Source of the DNA: Hyphomonas sp.
Lineage (GTDB): Bacteria > Pseudomonadota > Alphaproteobacteria > Caulobacterales > Hyphomonadaceae
DNA length: 64,000 nt
Assembly: GCA_017792365.1 (NCBI GenBank)
Contig: CP051229.1
Span: 1,612,001 to 1,676,000, forward strand
Direction of reading: 5' to 3'
Positions within the stretch are counted from its first letter, which is position 1. The number at the start of each line of letters is the position of its first letter. Below are positions 38,737 to 48,386 of the stretch, piece after piece. The translations under genes and the position numbers were made by a program. A model generated the notes under the pieces. The model was given only the letters and a program-made list of their open reading frames with translations. It did not search any database and had not been told where the DNA came from.

Positions 38737-39162
38737 ATGAAACGCCTCGCCTACATCAGCGCCGCCTCGCCGGACCTCGAACTTGCGGACATGGAGGCCA
38801 TCCTCGACTCCGCGATCCGCCGCAATGGCGAGCGCGACGTGACAGGCGTTCTCCTGTTCAACGGGCTCAACTTCCTACAGATCCTCGAAGGCGACGCATC
38901 GACGGTTGCCGACATCTACAGCCGCATCATCGCTGACAAGCGCCATTCCGGCGTCGTCACCATTCTCGATGAACCAGCCGACAAGCGCATATTCCCGAAC
39001 TGGTCAATGCAGCTGGCGATCGTTCCGGCGTCAGTCGGCACGCTGCCAGCCGGCATGCAACTATCGAAGAACTTTCTCGAGGGCCTGCCCCCGGCCGTGC
39101 CAGACCATATCCGGCTGTTCCTCACCGGCTTCAATTCCATGAGCCGGCTCGAGTTCGCCTAG
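38737..39162 (+). CDS. BLUF domain blue-light sensor
   Basis: BLUF domains bind FAD and sense blue light. The 141-residue protein is almost only this domain: KRLAYISAASPDL with flavin-contacting Y6, N30 in AIRRNGERDVTGVLLFNGLN, Q48 in FLQILEGDAS, and W89/M91 in FPNWSMQ, so all key photocycle residues are present. A short C-terminal helical tail (about residues 100-141) may carry the signal, as in PixD/BlrB-type short BLUF proteins. Start ATG at 38737 has AGGAA upstream; an earlier in-frame ATG gives unconserved text. No output gene is directly coupled. Confidence 0.92.
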   Translation: MKRLAYISAASPDLELADMEAILDSAIRRNGERDVTGVLLFNGLNFLQILEGDASTVADIYSRIIADKRHSGVVTILDEPADKRIFPNWSMQLAIVPASVGTLPAGMQLSKNFLEGLPPAVPDHIRLFLTGFNSMSRLEFA

Positions 39163-39269
39163 CGCTCGGCAGGACGACAGAAACCCGTCACCAGCTCGAA
39201 ACAGGCAAGCCGCGCCAAACCCCGCTCGCCCACCCGCGCCTGCCCATCGGCGCTCTGCCCGCGACGTAT

Positions 39270-39302
39270 GAAAAAACGCCGCATCCCGAAGGATGCGGCG
39301 TT
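39270..39302 (-). terminator. Intrinsic terminator of the tandem secreted-protein genes
   Basis: A perfect 12-bp stem AACGCCGCATCC/GGATGCGGCGTT (39275-39286 with 39291-39302) with a CGAA loop is followed on the minus strand by a run of T (AAAAAA on the plus strand, 39271-39276). It lies 42 bases beyond the stop codon of the gene at 39344. Confidence 0.92.
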
Positions 39303-39343
39303 GCGATCAGTCAGGCCAGGGGCCGTCTAAGCCCTCAGGCAGA

Positions 39344-40444
39344 TCACTCGGAGCGTTCGCCCTCTTCGACCATTTCACGGCCCTGACGGTTGGCGTAACG
39401 GCCACCCTCCAGAATACCGATCAGGCCGTCATTGCCCTCGTGGCAGGCATATTCGTACATGTCCTCGCCGATGTCGGTCAGCGCCATTTCGGCCTTCCAG
39501 ACCTGCGAATAGACGTCCGGATCGTGGATCTCGAACTCATAGAGGATCTGGCTATCATTGTAGCGCGTGAACCGCTCGATGATCTTGCCGTTCTCGGTGA
39601 GATACACGCCGTAAGTCTGGCGCTGCATCGGGTTCATGTCGCGCGTTTCGACAACCAGCGTATCGCCTTCCCACCAGCCGATGCTGTCGCCCATATAAGG
39701 CCGCAGCTCCGGATCGCGGTGCTCGTCCGTCAGACGAACGATACGCGCATCGTTGATCATCTCGGTCGTGATCACGATGTGGTCCGGCGCCTGATTGATC
39801 CGCACATTGTTGTTGTAGAGATACTGGCCGATCGGCGGTCCCGGCGTCGGCTGGATGATGCACCGCTCGCCCAGCGACCGCTCTTCAGGATTGTCGAACC
39901 CGGACCCGCGACGACGCAATTCGCCAGCTTCACGCTGAAGTCTGCGGCCGTTCTCCGAATAGGGAATCTGCCCGTTCGGCGGATCCACAATCCACGACGT
40001 GCGCCATGTGCCCTTAACAGAGGCATAGGCCGTGCCCGGATCGATCCAGAAGGCGTTATACCCACGTCCGCGCGCCAGGTCGGACCCGTCCAGCAGGCCG
40101 TCGCCCAGCTTCTGGCCGTCATCCGTGCGCTGGCGCACGTTCTGCGGGTGAACCTCAACAGCCGCGACGAATTCTTCATCCGTCAGCGTCAGCTTGTCGA
40201 ACTCGCTGGAGCGCGTCAGGCGCGTATTCGAAGCGTTCGACCACACACCCTGCAGGTCCGGCTGCCCGATCGACAGGCGCGGCGCGGTATACCCCGGCTC
40301 CGTACGCGGCTTGGCCATTTCGGCTGCAGCGATCTTCGCGGCCTCTTCCTCGGTCACGTCAGCCACAGCTGTCGACAACCCGGCGCCAATCGCCATTGCA
40401 GCCAGCGAGACCGCAACGCCCCTCAGGCTCGTTGGTGTCTTCAT
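39344..40444 (-). CDS. Secreted protein of an uncharacterised family, copy 2 of a tandem pair
   Basis: The 366-residue protein has a signal peptide (VAVSLAAMAIGAGLSTAVA). The mature part shows PRLSIGQPDLQGVWSNASNT, RGYNAFWIDPGTAY, TSWIVDPPNGQIP, RSLGERCI, YLYNNNVRINQAPDHIVITT, SIGWWEGDTLVVETRDMNP, RFTRYNDSQILYEFEIHDPD and YEYACHEGNDGLIGIL. The same blocks occur in the gene just upstream, so the two are tandem paralogues. Similar sequences are frequent in environmental proteobacteria and acidobacteria, but I know no function. Two conserved Cys (in GERC and ACHEG) may pair. A strong terminator follows. Confidence 0.78.
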   Translation of the reverse strand: MKTPTSLRGVAVSLAAMAIGAGLSTAVADVTEEEAAKIAAAEMAKPRTEPGYTAPRLSIGQPDLQGVWSNASNTRLTRSSEFDKLTLTDEEFVAAVEVHPQNVRQRTDDGQKLGDGLLDGSDLARGRGYNAFWIDPGTAYASVKGTWRTSWIVDPPNGQIPYSENGRRLQREAGELRRRGSGFDNPEERSLGERCIIQPTPGPPIGQYLYNNNVRINQAPDHIVITTEMINDARIVRLTDEHRDPELRPYMGDSIGWWEGDTLVVETRDMNPMQRQTYGVYLTENGKIIERFTRYNDSQILYEFEIHDPDVYSQVWKAEMALTDIGEDMYEYACHEGNDGLIGILEGGRYANRQGREMVEEGERSE

Positions 40445-40481
40445 TCTATCCTCCCAGTTTCAGTCTCCGGCGCCCGACGGT

Positions 40482-41591
40482 TTACCCCTCGTCGCGCTCG
40501 GAAACACCGTTATCGATCCCCTGCCGGTCGTTCTGGCGTGCGCCGGCGAGGATGCCTTCAATGCCATAATTACCTTCATGGCACGCATATTCATAGACGT
40601 CGCCGTCACCGGTAAGCTTGTTGAGGGAAATCTCGCCTTTCCAGACCTGCGAATACAGGGCCGGGTCATCAACCTCGAATTCGTAAAGGATCTGGTCGTC
40701 GGAATAGCGCGTGAAGCGCTCGATCACCTTGCCGCCCTCGGTCACCGACACGCGCCCGGCAGCCATCTGGGCCGGGTGGAAATTGGTGGTCTCTGCAACC
40801 AGCGTATCGCCCTCCCACCAACCGACGCTGGAGCCAAGATAAGGCCGGATCGCATCCGGCCCGCGCGATGCCCGCGCGTCCTCGGCGCTGTCGAACAGCT
40901 CGATGATCCGTGCATCATGCACCATCTCGACTTCGATCATCACATGCGTCGGCGACTGCACGATCCGGTAGTTGTCGTTGTAGAACTGGCTGTTCAGCAT
41001 CACCGGCCCGCCATTCCCGGCAAAGCTCAGGATGCACCGTTCGCCCAGCGAGCGCTCTTCCGGGTGGTCATAGCCCGACCCGCGCCGCGCATTCATCCGC
41101 GCCTCGCGCAGCAGCTCCTGCCCGTCTTCGGAGAACGGCACCTTCCCATCGGCCGGCTCGACGATCCACGACGTGCGGAACGTGCCCTTCACATTGCCAT
41201 ACATCGTGCCAGGGCTCAGCCAGAACGCATTGTACCCGCGGCCTCTCTCGAGGTCCGAGCCGTCAAATTCGGTGCTCTCATCCTGACCATCATCGGTCCG
41301 CTGCCGCACAACCAGCGGATTGCCTTCTGCGCTGGCCAGCGCCTCTTCATCCGACAGGATCAGCTTGTCGGGACCGCCCCGGCGCTCAAGGCCGGTCAGC
41401 GACGCGTTCGACCACGCTCCCTGCAGGTCCGGCTGGCCGATCGCAAGGCGCGGCGCGGTATAGCCCTCCTGGGTCCGTTCAGAGCCGGTATCCGCCTCCG
41501 GGCCAGCCTGCGCCACCGCGGTTCCAGTGACAAAAACTGCAAGCCCCGCAAGTCCGGCGACCCCAGCCACAAGCCGAGAACGAAATCCCAT
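40482..41591 (-). CDS. Secreted protein of an uncharacterised family, copy 1 of a tandem pair
   Basis: The 369-residue protein has a signal peptide (RLVAGVAGLAGLAVFVTGTA). It shares with its neighbour the order GYTAPRLAIGQPDLQGAWSN, GRGYNAFWLSPGTMY, FRTSWIVEPADGKVPFSEDG, HPEERSLGERCILS, YNDNYRIVQSPTHVMIEVEM, GWWEGDTLVAETTNFHP, RFTRYSDDQILYEFEVDDPA and YEYACHEGNYGIEGIL. By eye the two are about half identical. The gap to the second copy is only 37 bases, so they form one operon that ends at the terminator near 39275. Role unknown; a secreted binding or hydrolase-like protein is possible. Confidence 0.78.
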   Translation of the reverse strand: MGFRSRLVAGVAGLAGLAVFVTGTAVAQAGPEADTGSERTQEGYTAPRLAIGQPDLQGAWSNASLTGLERRGGPDKLILSDEEALASAEGNPLVVRQRTDDGQDESTEFDGSDLERGRGYNAFWLSPGTMYGNVKGTFRTSWIVEPADGKVPFSEDGQELLREARMNARRGSGYDHPEERSLGERCILSFAGNGGPVMLNSQFYNDNYRIVQSPTHVMIEVEMVHDARIIELFDSAEDARASRGPDAIRPYLGSSVGWWEGDTLVAETTNFHPAQMAAGRVSVTEGGKVIERFTRYSDDQILYEFEVDDPALYSQVWKGEISLNKLTGDGDVYEYACHEGNYGIEGILAGARQNDRQGIDNGVSERDEG

Positions 41592-41769
41592 GAAACTCTC
41601 CTAAATCGGCGCGCACACCGCCTGATTCCTTCGCGGAATCCAACTGTTTCCCAGCCGCAATAGTGCCGTACAGCCGATTACGCCACAACCAGCCAAAGCG
41701 GCGCAGCGCACCCCTCAGCCTACAAAAAGGCGTGTTCGCCCGCTGACGTTAACGGGAGGCTTGCGGGGT

Positions 41770-42429
41770 CTACCGCGCGCCGTTCAGGACCGCACGGACA
41801 AGGCTGATCGCCTCCGGCGTATCCCAATGCGCATCGCGCATCAGCCGCACGACCTCGACCCCCTGCGGGTCATAGATGATCGTCGAGGGAAACGCGCCGG
41901 TCTTGGCCGCAAAGGTCACGTCGGCGCCGGGATCGTAGTAGAATGGCAGAACGCCTTCCGACAATTCCTGCAGCGTGTCCCGGTGGTCCACGATCGCCGC
42001 CTCCAGCGCAGCGGTCTTTTCCTCATCCGTCCGCGCCCGGCTGGTCAGCATCATGCCGGACGCCACCGGGATCACCACGACCTCCTCTTCGGAAAACTCG
42101 CGCTGCAGGGCCGCGAGGCTAGGCATCTCCGCCATGCACGGCGTGCACCACGTGGCCCAGATGTTCATCACGACCACCTTCCCCGCAAAGTCGGAAAACC
42201 GGGCCTCGCCCCCGTTCGTGTCGTAGAACACGACCTCCGGGGCCTGCAGGTCCATGTCAAAGTCGAGGCTCTCGAACTGGCCTTCCTTGAACGAGGCCAG
42301 CGCCGGAACCTCCTCGACGGCGCCCGCGCTCGCATCTGTGCCGCCCTCCGGCTGGCATGCCGCGCAGAACAATGCCAAAAGCCCAGCAACTGCGGAATTG
42401 CGGATCAGGTGTGCGGGTCGTTTCAGCAT
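41770..42429 (-). CDS. tlpA: TlpA-type thioredoxin-like lipoprotein
   Basis: The 219-residue protein has a lipoprotein signal (AVAGLLALFCAAC, Cys lipidation likely at residue 25) and a thioredoxin fold with the active site MNIWATWCTPCMAEMPSLAA and the cis-Pro in GAFPSTIIYDPQG. TlpA proteins are periplasmic thiol reductants that support cytochrome oxidase copper-site assembly. It is divergent from argH, a pairing common in alphaproteobacteria, with only 46 bases between the starts, so the two promoters overlap. Confidence 0.9.
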   Translation of the reverse strand: MLKRPAHLIRNSAVAGLLALFCAACQPEGGTDASAGAVEEVPALASFKEGQFESLDFDMDLQAPEVVFYDTNGGEARFSDFAGKVVVMNIWATWCTPCMAEMPSLAALQREFSEEEVVVIPVASGMMLTSRARTDEEKTAALEAAIVDHRDTLQELSEGVLPFYYDPGADVTFAAKTGAFPSTIIYDPQGVEVVRLMRDAHWDTPEAISLVRAVLNGAR

Positions 42430-42475
42430 ATCGGATCATAACTCCGGTTGAATTCAGGGGCGTAGGAACAGCGTA

Positions 42476-43866
42476 ATGACCAAACAGCCCAAAGGTCAAA
42501 GCATGTGGGGCGGCCGCTTCGCCGCACGTCCCGATGCTATCATGGACGCAATCAACGCATCAATCGACGTGGACAAGCGCCTAGCCGAGGAAGACGTCGC
42601 AGGCTCGAAGGCTCACGCCGCCATGCTCGCAGTCGTCGGCGTCATCTCGGCCGACGACGAAAAAGCCATCCAGTCGGGCCTCGATCAGGTCATCGCCGAG
42701 ATCCGCGACGGAAAGTTCGCCTATTCCAGCGAGCTCGAAGACATCCACATGAACGTGGAATCCCGCCTGAAGGAGATCATCGGCGAACCGGCCGGTCGCC
42801 TCCACACCGCCCGCTCCCGCAACGACCAGGTCGCGACCGACTTCCGCCTCTGGGTCAAATCCGCGTGTGCAGCCCGCATCGACCAGATCGAGGCGCTGAT
42901 GAACGCGCTCGTCGCCCAGGCCGAACCCAACGCCGATACGGTCATGCCAGGCTTCACCCACCTGCAGGTCGCCCAGCCCGTCACGCTCGGCCATCACCTC
43001 CTCGCCTATGTCGAAATGCTCGACCGCGACCGCTCGCGCTTCGCCGACGCCATCGCCCGGATGGATGAAAGCCCGCTCGGCGCCGCAGCCCTCGCACCGG
43101 CTTCCCGATCGACCGCAACCAGACTGCCAAGGCGCTCGGGTATGCGCGCCCCATGCGCAATTCGCTCGACGCCGTTTCCGCGCGCGACTTCGCCCTCGAG
43201 GCCCTCGCCGCCATCGCCATCTGCGCCCAGCATCTCTCCCGCCTCGCGGAAGAGATCGTCGTCTGGTCCTCGGCCCAGTTCAACTTCGTGCGCCTGTCGG
43301 ACGCCTGGTCCACGGGCTCATCGATCATGCCGCAGAAGCGCAACCCGGACGCCGCCGAACTCGTGCGCGCCAAGACCGGCCGCGCCAACGCCGCCCTCAT
43401 CGGTCTTCTCACCATCATGAAGGGCCTGCCGCTCGCCTATTCAAAGGATATGCAGGACGACAAGGCCCAGACCTTCGAGGCCTTCGACAGCCTCGACCTC
43501 TCGCTGCAGGCGATGACCGGCATGATCGAGACCATGACGCCGAACAAGGAGCGCCTGCGCGCCGCCGCCGCCCACGGCTTCTCGACCGCAACGGACCTTG
43601 CCGACTGGCTGGTGCGCGAACTCAACATCCCGTTCCGCGAAGCCCACCATATCACCGGCGCCGCCGTGAAATCCGCCGAGGACGCAGGCTGCGATCTTGC
43701 CGAACTGTCACTCGACAAACTGCAGAAGATCGAGCCGCGCATCACCAAAGCGGTCTACGATGTCCTCACTGTCGAAGCCTCTGTAGCAAGCCGCACCAGC
43801 TACGGCGGCACATCGCCCACGCGCGTTCGCGAACAGATCGCGGACTGGAAGGAGAAACTGAAGTGA
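42476..43866 (+). CDS. argH: Argininosuccinate lyase ArgH (frameshifted near 43094)
   Basis: ArgH splits argininosuccinate into arginine and fumarate, the last step of arginine synthesis. The N-terminal part reads [40 protein letters not shown] and [20 protein letters not shown]; after SPLGAAALA the frame is lost. From about 43095 the next frame gives [20 protein letters not shown] and the signature [20 protein letters not shown] with the catalytic Ser loop. The family reads AALAGTGFPIDR here, so four bases (or one) are missing at 43091-43097. Corrected length is about 464 residues. The stop overlaps the lptM start by four bases (GTGA). Confidence 0.95.
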
Positions 43867-44102
43867 CCCGCATCCTCTCCATCTCGGCCGCCATTCTGGC
43901 GCTCTCCGCATGCGGCCTGCAGGGCGATCTAAAACGTCCGGACCCGCTCTGGGGCAACCCGCCGCTCGACGGCCCCACCGACCCGCGCGTCATCCACCAG
44001 ATGGAAGAAGAAGAGCGCATCCGCGCCGAACAGGAAGCCGCCGCCGAAACCGCCGCCCGCCGCGCCGAGCTTGAAGCGGCCGGAGACGAGGAAGCCGAGT
44101 AA
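43863..44102 (+). CDS. lptM: LptM-like small lipoprotein
   Basis: The 79-residue product starts at GTG 43863, overlapping the argH stop (GTGA). It has a lipoprotein signal [17 protein letters not shown] and then [18 protein letters not shown], the motif of the LptM/YifL family, whose E. coli member assists assembly of the LPS translocon LptD. A Glu/Ala-rich helical tail follows. The order argH-lptM-lysA is conserved in many proteobacteria, which supports the call. The N-terminal GLxGDLxxP motif is the only strongly conserved part of the family. Confidence 0.85.
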   Translation: MTRILSISAAILALSACGLQGDLKRPDPLWGNPPLDGPTDPRVIHQMEEEERIRAEQEAAAETAARRAELEAAGDEEAE

Positions 44103-44112
44103 GAAAACTAGC

Positions 44113-44210
44113 CGTCATTCCGGGCGAAGGCGCAAAGCGCCGCAGACCCGGAACCCAGCCCTCGAAGGAACTCAAGCCGCCGGGCTCCGGACCTTCGCTA
44201 CGCCACCAGC
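44113..44210. repeat. REP-like nested palindromic element
   Basis: After the lptM stop comes GTCATTCCGGGCGAAGGCGC-type sequence with nested inverted repeats: outer TTCCGGG (44119-44125) with CCCGGAA (44148-44154), inner GGCGC/GCGCC around AAA (44130-44142). Further C/G-rich halves (GCCGCCGGGCTCCGGACC) follow to about 44210. Such elements are dispersed in the intergenic space of alphaproteobacterial genomes; two other decayed relatives are in this window (52843 and 62497). Confidence 0.6.
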
Positions 44211-44300
44211 GGAGTGAAAAGGCGCGCAATCTGCCCCGCATCGACACTCCAGGCCATCCCCGATACACCCAACCCGACCAGCGGAACCGGGCCCAACTTC

Positions 44301-45569
44301 ATGCATCACTTCACCTACAAGAACGGCGCCCTTCACTGCGAAGACGTCTCGCTGGAAGCCATCGCTGCGGAAGCCGGCACGCCCGTCTATGTCTATTCCG
44401 ACGCAACCCTGCGCCGCCATTACGGCGTCCTCGCTGACGCCTTCACCGACACCGACTGCCTGATCGCCTACGCCGCCAAGGCGAACTCCAATCTCGCAGT
44501 CCTCCGCACCCTCGCCGAACTCGGCGCCGGCGCCGACACCGTCTCCGGCGGCGAAATCCAGCGCGCCATGCACGCCGGCATCCCGGCGTCGAAGATCGTT
44601 TTCTCAGGCGTCGGCAAGACCGAAGACGAGATCCGCATCGGCCTTGAAGCCGGCATCTTCCAGTTCAACGTCGAGAGCCGCCCGGAACTTCACCGCATCT
44701 CCCGCATCGCCCAGGAGATTGGAAAGACCGCGTCGATCGCCTTCCGCGTCAACCCGCATGTCGAAGCCGGCGGCCACGCCCACATCTCGACCGGCGCAGC
44801 CGAACACAAGTTCGGCGTCGCCTGGCACGAAGCGGAAGAATTCTACCGGGAAGCCGCCGACCTGCCCGGCGTCGACCCGGTCGGCATCGGCGTCCATATC
44901 GGCAGCCAGATCATGTCGCTCGCCCCGCTCAAGGAAGCCTGGACACGCGTCGTCGGCCTCGCCCGCACCCTGCGCGAGAACGGCGTCAACATCACCCGCC
45001 TCGATTTCGGCGGCGGCCTCGGCGTCCCCTACAAGCCGGGCGATGATCCCGAGACCCCGGCCCAGTACGCCGCCGCCGCCCGCGAAGTACTGGGCGACCT
45101 CGACGTCCAGCTGATTCTCGAACCCGGCCGCCTCATCGCCGCCAATGCCGGAGTTTTGATCTCGCGTGTAGAGTACGTCAAAGAGCGCGACGGTCGGACA
45201 TTCGTCGTCCTCGACGCCGCCATGAACGACCTCATCCGTCCGGCCATGTATTCCGCACACCACGAAATTGCGCCGTTGCGCGAACCGGAGGCCGGCAACA
45301 CACGCATTTCGGTCGATTTTGTCGGCCCGATCTGCGAGTCCACCGACCGTTTCGCCAAGGACCGCCCCTCCACCCCCCTCAAGGAGGGCGACCTCGTCGC
45401 CTTCATGACCGCCGGGGCCTACGGTGCGGTCTTGTCCTCGCAATATAATTCCCGTCCGCTGGTTGCGGAGACACTGGTTCGCGGCGATGCTTGGTCGACC
45501 GTCAGAATCCGGCCCGATTTCGAGCAGATGATCGCTCTGGAACGGATGCCGGACTGGCTCGACGGCTAG
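44301..45569 (+). CDS. lysA: Diaminopimelate decarboxylase LysA
   Basis: LysA makes lysine from meso-diaminopimelate with PLP. The 422-residue protein has the PLP lysine in CLIAYAAKANSNLAVLRTLA, the glycine-rich phosphate loop LDFGGGLGVPY, LILEPGRLIAANAG and the dimer-interface Cys region DFVGPICESTDRFAKDR. The start MHHFTYKNGALHCEDVSLEA is the usual LysA N-terminus. It follows argH-lptM after a REP-like element of about 100 bases, so co-transcription is possible but not certain. Confidence 0.96.
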   Translation: MHHFTYKNGALHCEDVSLEAIAAEAGTPVYVYSDATLRRHYGVLADAFTDTDCLIAYAAKANSNLAVLRTLAELGAGADTVSGGEIQRAMHAGIPASKIVFSGVGKTEDEIRIGLEAGIFQFNVESRPELHRISRIAQEIGKTASIAFRVNPHVEAGGHAHISTGAAEHKFGVAWHEAEEFYREAADLPGVDPVGIGVHIGSQIMSLAPLKEAWTRVVGLARTLRENGVNITRLDFGGGLGVPYKPGDDPETPAQYAAAAREVLGDLDVQLILEPGRLIAANAGVLISRVEYVKERDGRTFVVLDAAMNDLIRPAMYSAHHEIAPLREPEAGNTRISVDFVGPICESTDRFAKDRPSTPLKEGDLVAFMTAGAYGAVLSSQYNSRPLVAETLVRGDAWSTVRIRPDFEQMIALERMPDWLDG

Positions 45570-45645
45570 TAGAACGCCCAGTCGTTCCCAGGGAAAGTGA
45601 ATGCCGGTTTTCCATCCGGGAACGCGACCAAAAGAGTGAAGCTGA

Positions 45646-48343
45646 TTGGCTGACGGATTTGGCCTGAGAGAAAAGCTCGATGCGCGCATCGGCGCCGCGC
45701 GGCGCTCGCTGCTGCTTCCCGCCATTGTCCGAACCGTCGGTCCGCTCGGCCTCTGGATCGGCGCCTTCGCCGTCCTGTGGCTCGCAGGCGTCAACGAGGC
45801 CATCCCGCCCGAAAGCCGCGCCGTCCTCGGCGTCATCTTCTGGCTCGGCCTCGCCGCCACGATCTGGCTCGCCTTCCGCAACTGGCGGAGGCCCACCGAC
45901 GGCGAAGCCCGCAACCTGATCGACGAACAGATCGAAGGACGCCCGCTCAGCGTCTGGGTCGATCGCCCCTCGCGATCCGACACCCAGACATGGAAGCTGT
46001 GGCACGCCCACCGCGACCGCATGGCCGCCCTCGCGGTCAACGTCCGCAAGTTCGACATGGGCGCGCGCTGGAAGCGCATCGACCCGCTCTACCTCCGCTT
46101 CATCGCCCCCGTCCTCGTGCTGGCCGCCGCGCTCTTCGCCGGAGCGAACGGCGCCGACCGCTTGCGCAATGGGCTCGCCCCGATTTCGGCGCCATGTTCG
46201 GCGCCCACAAGCTGCAGGTTGAAGCGTGGATCACGCCGCCGCTCTACACCGGCCGCGCGCCCTTCCTCCTCACATCCGGCGAGCAGGCGACAGCCCCCGA
46301 AGGCTCCGAGATGACCCTCCGCGTCATCGGTCCGGGACGCCCCAGCATCCGCGTCGAACCAGAAGAAGGCCGCGGCGAAACCCTTCGGCCACAAGCCGGC
46401 GTCGATGAAGCCTATGAGGTGAAGGTCATCGTCGGCGAGCCCATGCGTGTCGCCGTGAACTTCTGGGGCGAACGCGCCTACTTCCCGTTCGACATCATCG
46501 AGGACTTCGCGCCGACCGTCGAATTCGTAACTGAGCCCACGCTGGGCGATGGCGACCGCACCGAGTTCGACTGGAAGGTCACCGACGATTACGGCGTCAC
46601 CAATCTCGAACTCATCGCTCGCCTCGCCGATCCGCCAGCCGGCGCCGAAGGACTGGAAGAGTCCGTACCAATGGGCCTCTTCGGCTTCGAGCCGCGCGAG
46701 GAGGAAGGCTCCTACTCCGAAGACCTCGTCCGCCACCGATGGGCCGGCCTCGACGTGATGCTGAAGCTGCGCGCCACCGACGCGTCTGGCGAATTCGGGA
46801 AAGCGCCGAAGTCGCCTATCACCTGCCCGAGAAGATTTTCCTGCAGCCCCTCTCCCGCTCCGCCCAGGAAATCCGCGCCTCGATCCTGCGCGAATGGCGC
46901 GACTACGAGGAAGCGCCGGAAGAAGACAATTACGCCGCCGTCACCACGACCGGCGACGACAACTTCGCCGACGCAGAGGCCTCCCGCCTCGAGCGCGCCC
47001 CGCCGGGCGTCCAGACCGCCGCCACCATGCTCGAAGCCGTCCTCTACCGGCCCGAAGACGTGCACCGCGACCCGGTCATCTTCATGGGCTTCTCCCATGT
47101 CATGGGCCAGCTCGAAGCCGCCTACTCGCTCGACACCGCGATGAATTCCGAATTCCTCCTCTGGGATATCGCGCTCTTCGCCGAATACGGCTCCGTCGCC
47201 GATGCCAAGGCGGCGCTCGATGCAGCCCGCCGCGCCCTCGAGCAGGCGCTCCGCAACGGCGCATCGGAAGAAGAGATCGCCCGCCTGATGGACATGTTCG
47301 AACAGGCCGTCGAAAACTACCTCGCCGCCCAGATGGCTGAGGCCCTCCGCAACGGCCGCTTCAGCGAAGGCCAGCAGCAGGCCGGGCAACAGGGCGGACA
47401 GCAAAGCCTCGGCGACGACGAACTCCAGCGCATGCTCGACGCCCTGCGCGACCTGTCCGAAACCGGCGCCACCGAACAGGCCCGCCAGCTCCTGTCCGAA
47501 ATGTCCCGCATGCTCGAGCAGTTCGAGAACATGCAGCTCCAGATGAGCCAGGGCGGCCAGAGCGGCCAGCAGCAGAACGGCCCGCTCTCCCGCGCCCTGA
47601 ACCGCGCCCTGCAGGACACCAACCGCGCCCTCAACGACCAGCGCGACCTCAACGACGAAACCGAGCAGGCGATGCGCGAAGGCGCCGACCAGCAGACCAT
47701 GCAGCAGCTCGCCGATCGCCAGCGCGCGCTCCGCGAGCGTCTCGAGCAGCAGATGCGCTCTGGCGGCGGCCAGCCCCAGCAGGGTCAGGAAGGCCAACAG
47801 GGACAGGGTCAGCAGGGACAACAGGGCGAGGGCCAGCAACCCGGCGGCGGCAATGAGCAGGGCCAGCGCGGCGAAGGACAGCAGCCCGGCGAAGGACAGG
47901 GCGGCCAGCAGGGTCAGCGCGACGGACAGGGCGGCGCCCCCGGCGTCGAAACCGGCGACCAGTTCGGCCAGGAAAACGAACGCTCCCGCCGCCTGCTCGC
48001 AGAAGCGCTCGACGCCCAGCGCCGCTCGGAAGAAGCGCTTCGCCGCGGCGATCTGGAGACCGCCCGCCAGGCCCAGAACGAAGCCATGATCGCGATGCAG
48101 GCCCGCTCCGGCGAACTCACCCGCCTCGCGGAAGACGCCGACCCCGGTCGCGAGAATGAGCGCGACATCCTCGGCCGAATGACGGACGGCGACAGCGGCT
48201 ATTCAGACACCGTCGAAGTCCCAGATGAAATCGAGCGCCAGCGCGCCCGCGACATCCTCGACGAGATCCGCCGCCGCGCCGGCGACCGCACCCTCTCGCG
48301 CGAAGAGCAGGAATACCTGCGCCGCCTGCTCGACCGCTTCTAA
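45646..48343 (+). CDS. TIGR02302/DUF4175 family envelope protein, two frameshifts
   Basis: Large alphaproteobacterial inner-membrane protein of unknown role, often near lysA. The N-terminal part has two helices (TVGPLGLWIGAFAVLWLAGV; VLGVIFWLGLAATIWLAFRN). The frame shifts at 46178-46181 (one C missing) and at 46797-46799 (one G missing); with these restored the text runs DFGAMFGAHKLQVEAWITPP through EFGESAEVAYHLPEKIFLQP to the stop. Corrected length is 899 residues. The last third has a Gln/Gly-rich stretch and a charged C-terminal helix. The start is probably TTG at 45646 (GAGTGAAG upstream). A role in cell envelope biogenesis is inferred from its neighbours only. Confidence 0.88.
47767..47935 (+). 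repeat. Gln/Gly-rich low-complexity stretch inside the TIGR02302 gene
   Basis: The reading frame here encodes imperfect repeats of GQQ, GEGQQP and GQGGQ types, about 56 residues, from direct repeats of CAGGG-, CAGCAGGG- and GGCGAAGGACAG-like units. Such repeats can change length by slippage. The stretch follows a long helical region and is probably a disordered linker. Confidence 0.8.
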
Positions 48344-48386
48344 CTGCTGGAAAATTCCGGTCGACGCCGAACTGGCGAGAACCGCC

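Noticed and set aside
42476-43866. argH, ftsE, fliI and other split genes as true pseudogenes
   Set aside because: Both halves are fully conserved with no other damage, and the same type of indel recurs across unrelated essential genes, which points to read error.
47767-47935. CAG/GGC-rich repeats as a CRISPR or tandem DNA repeat array
   Set aside because: The units are imperfect, in frame and encode a Gln/Gly linker inside a gene; there are no spacers.
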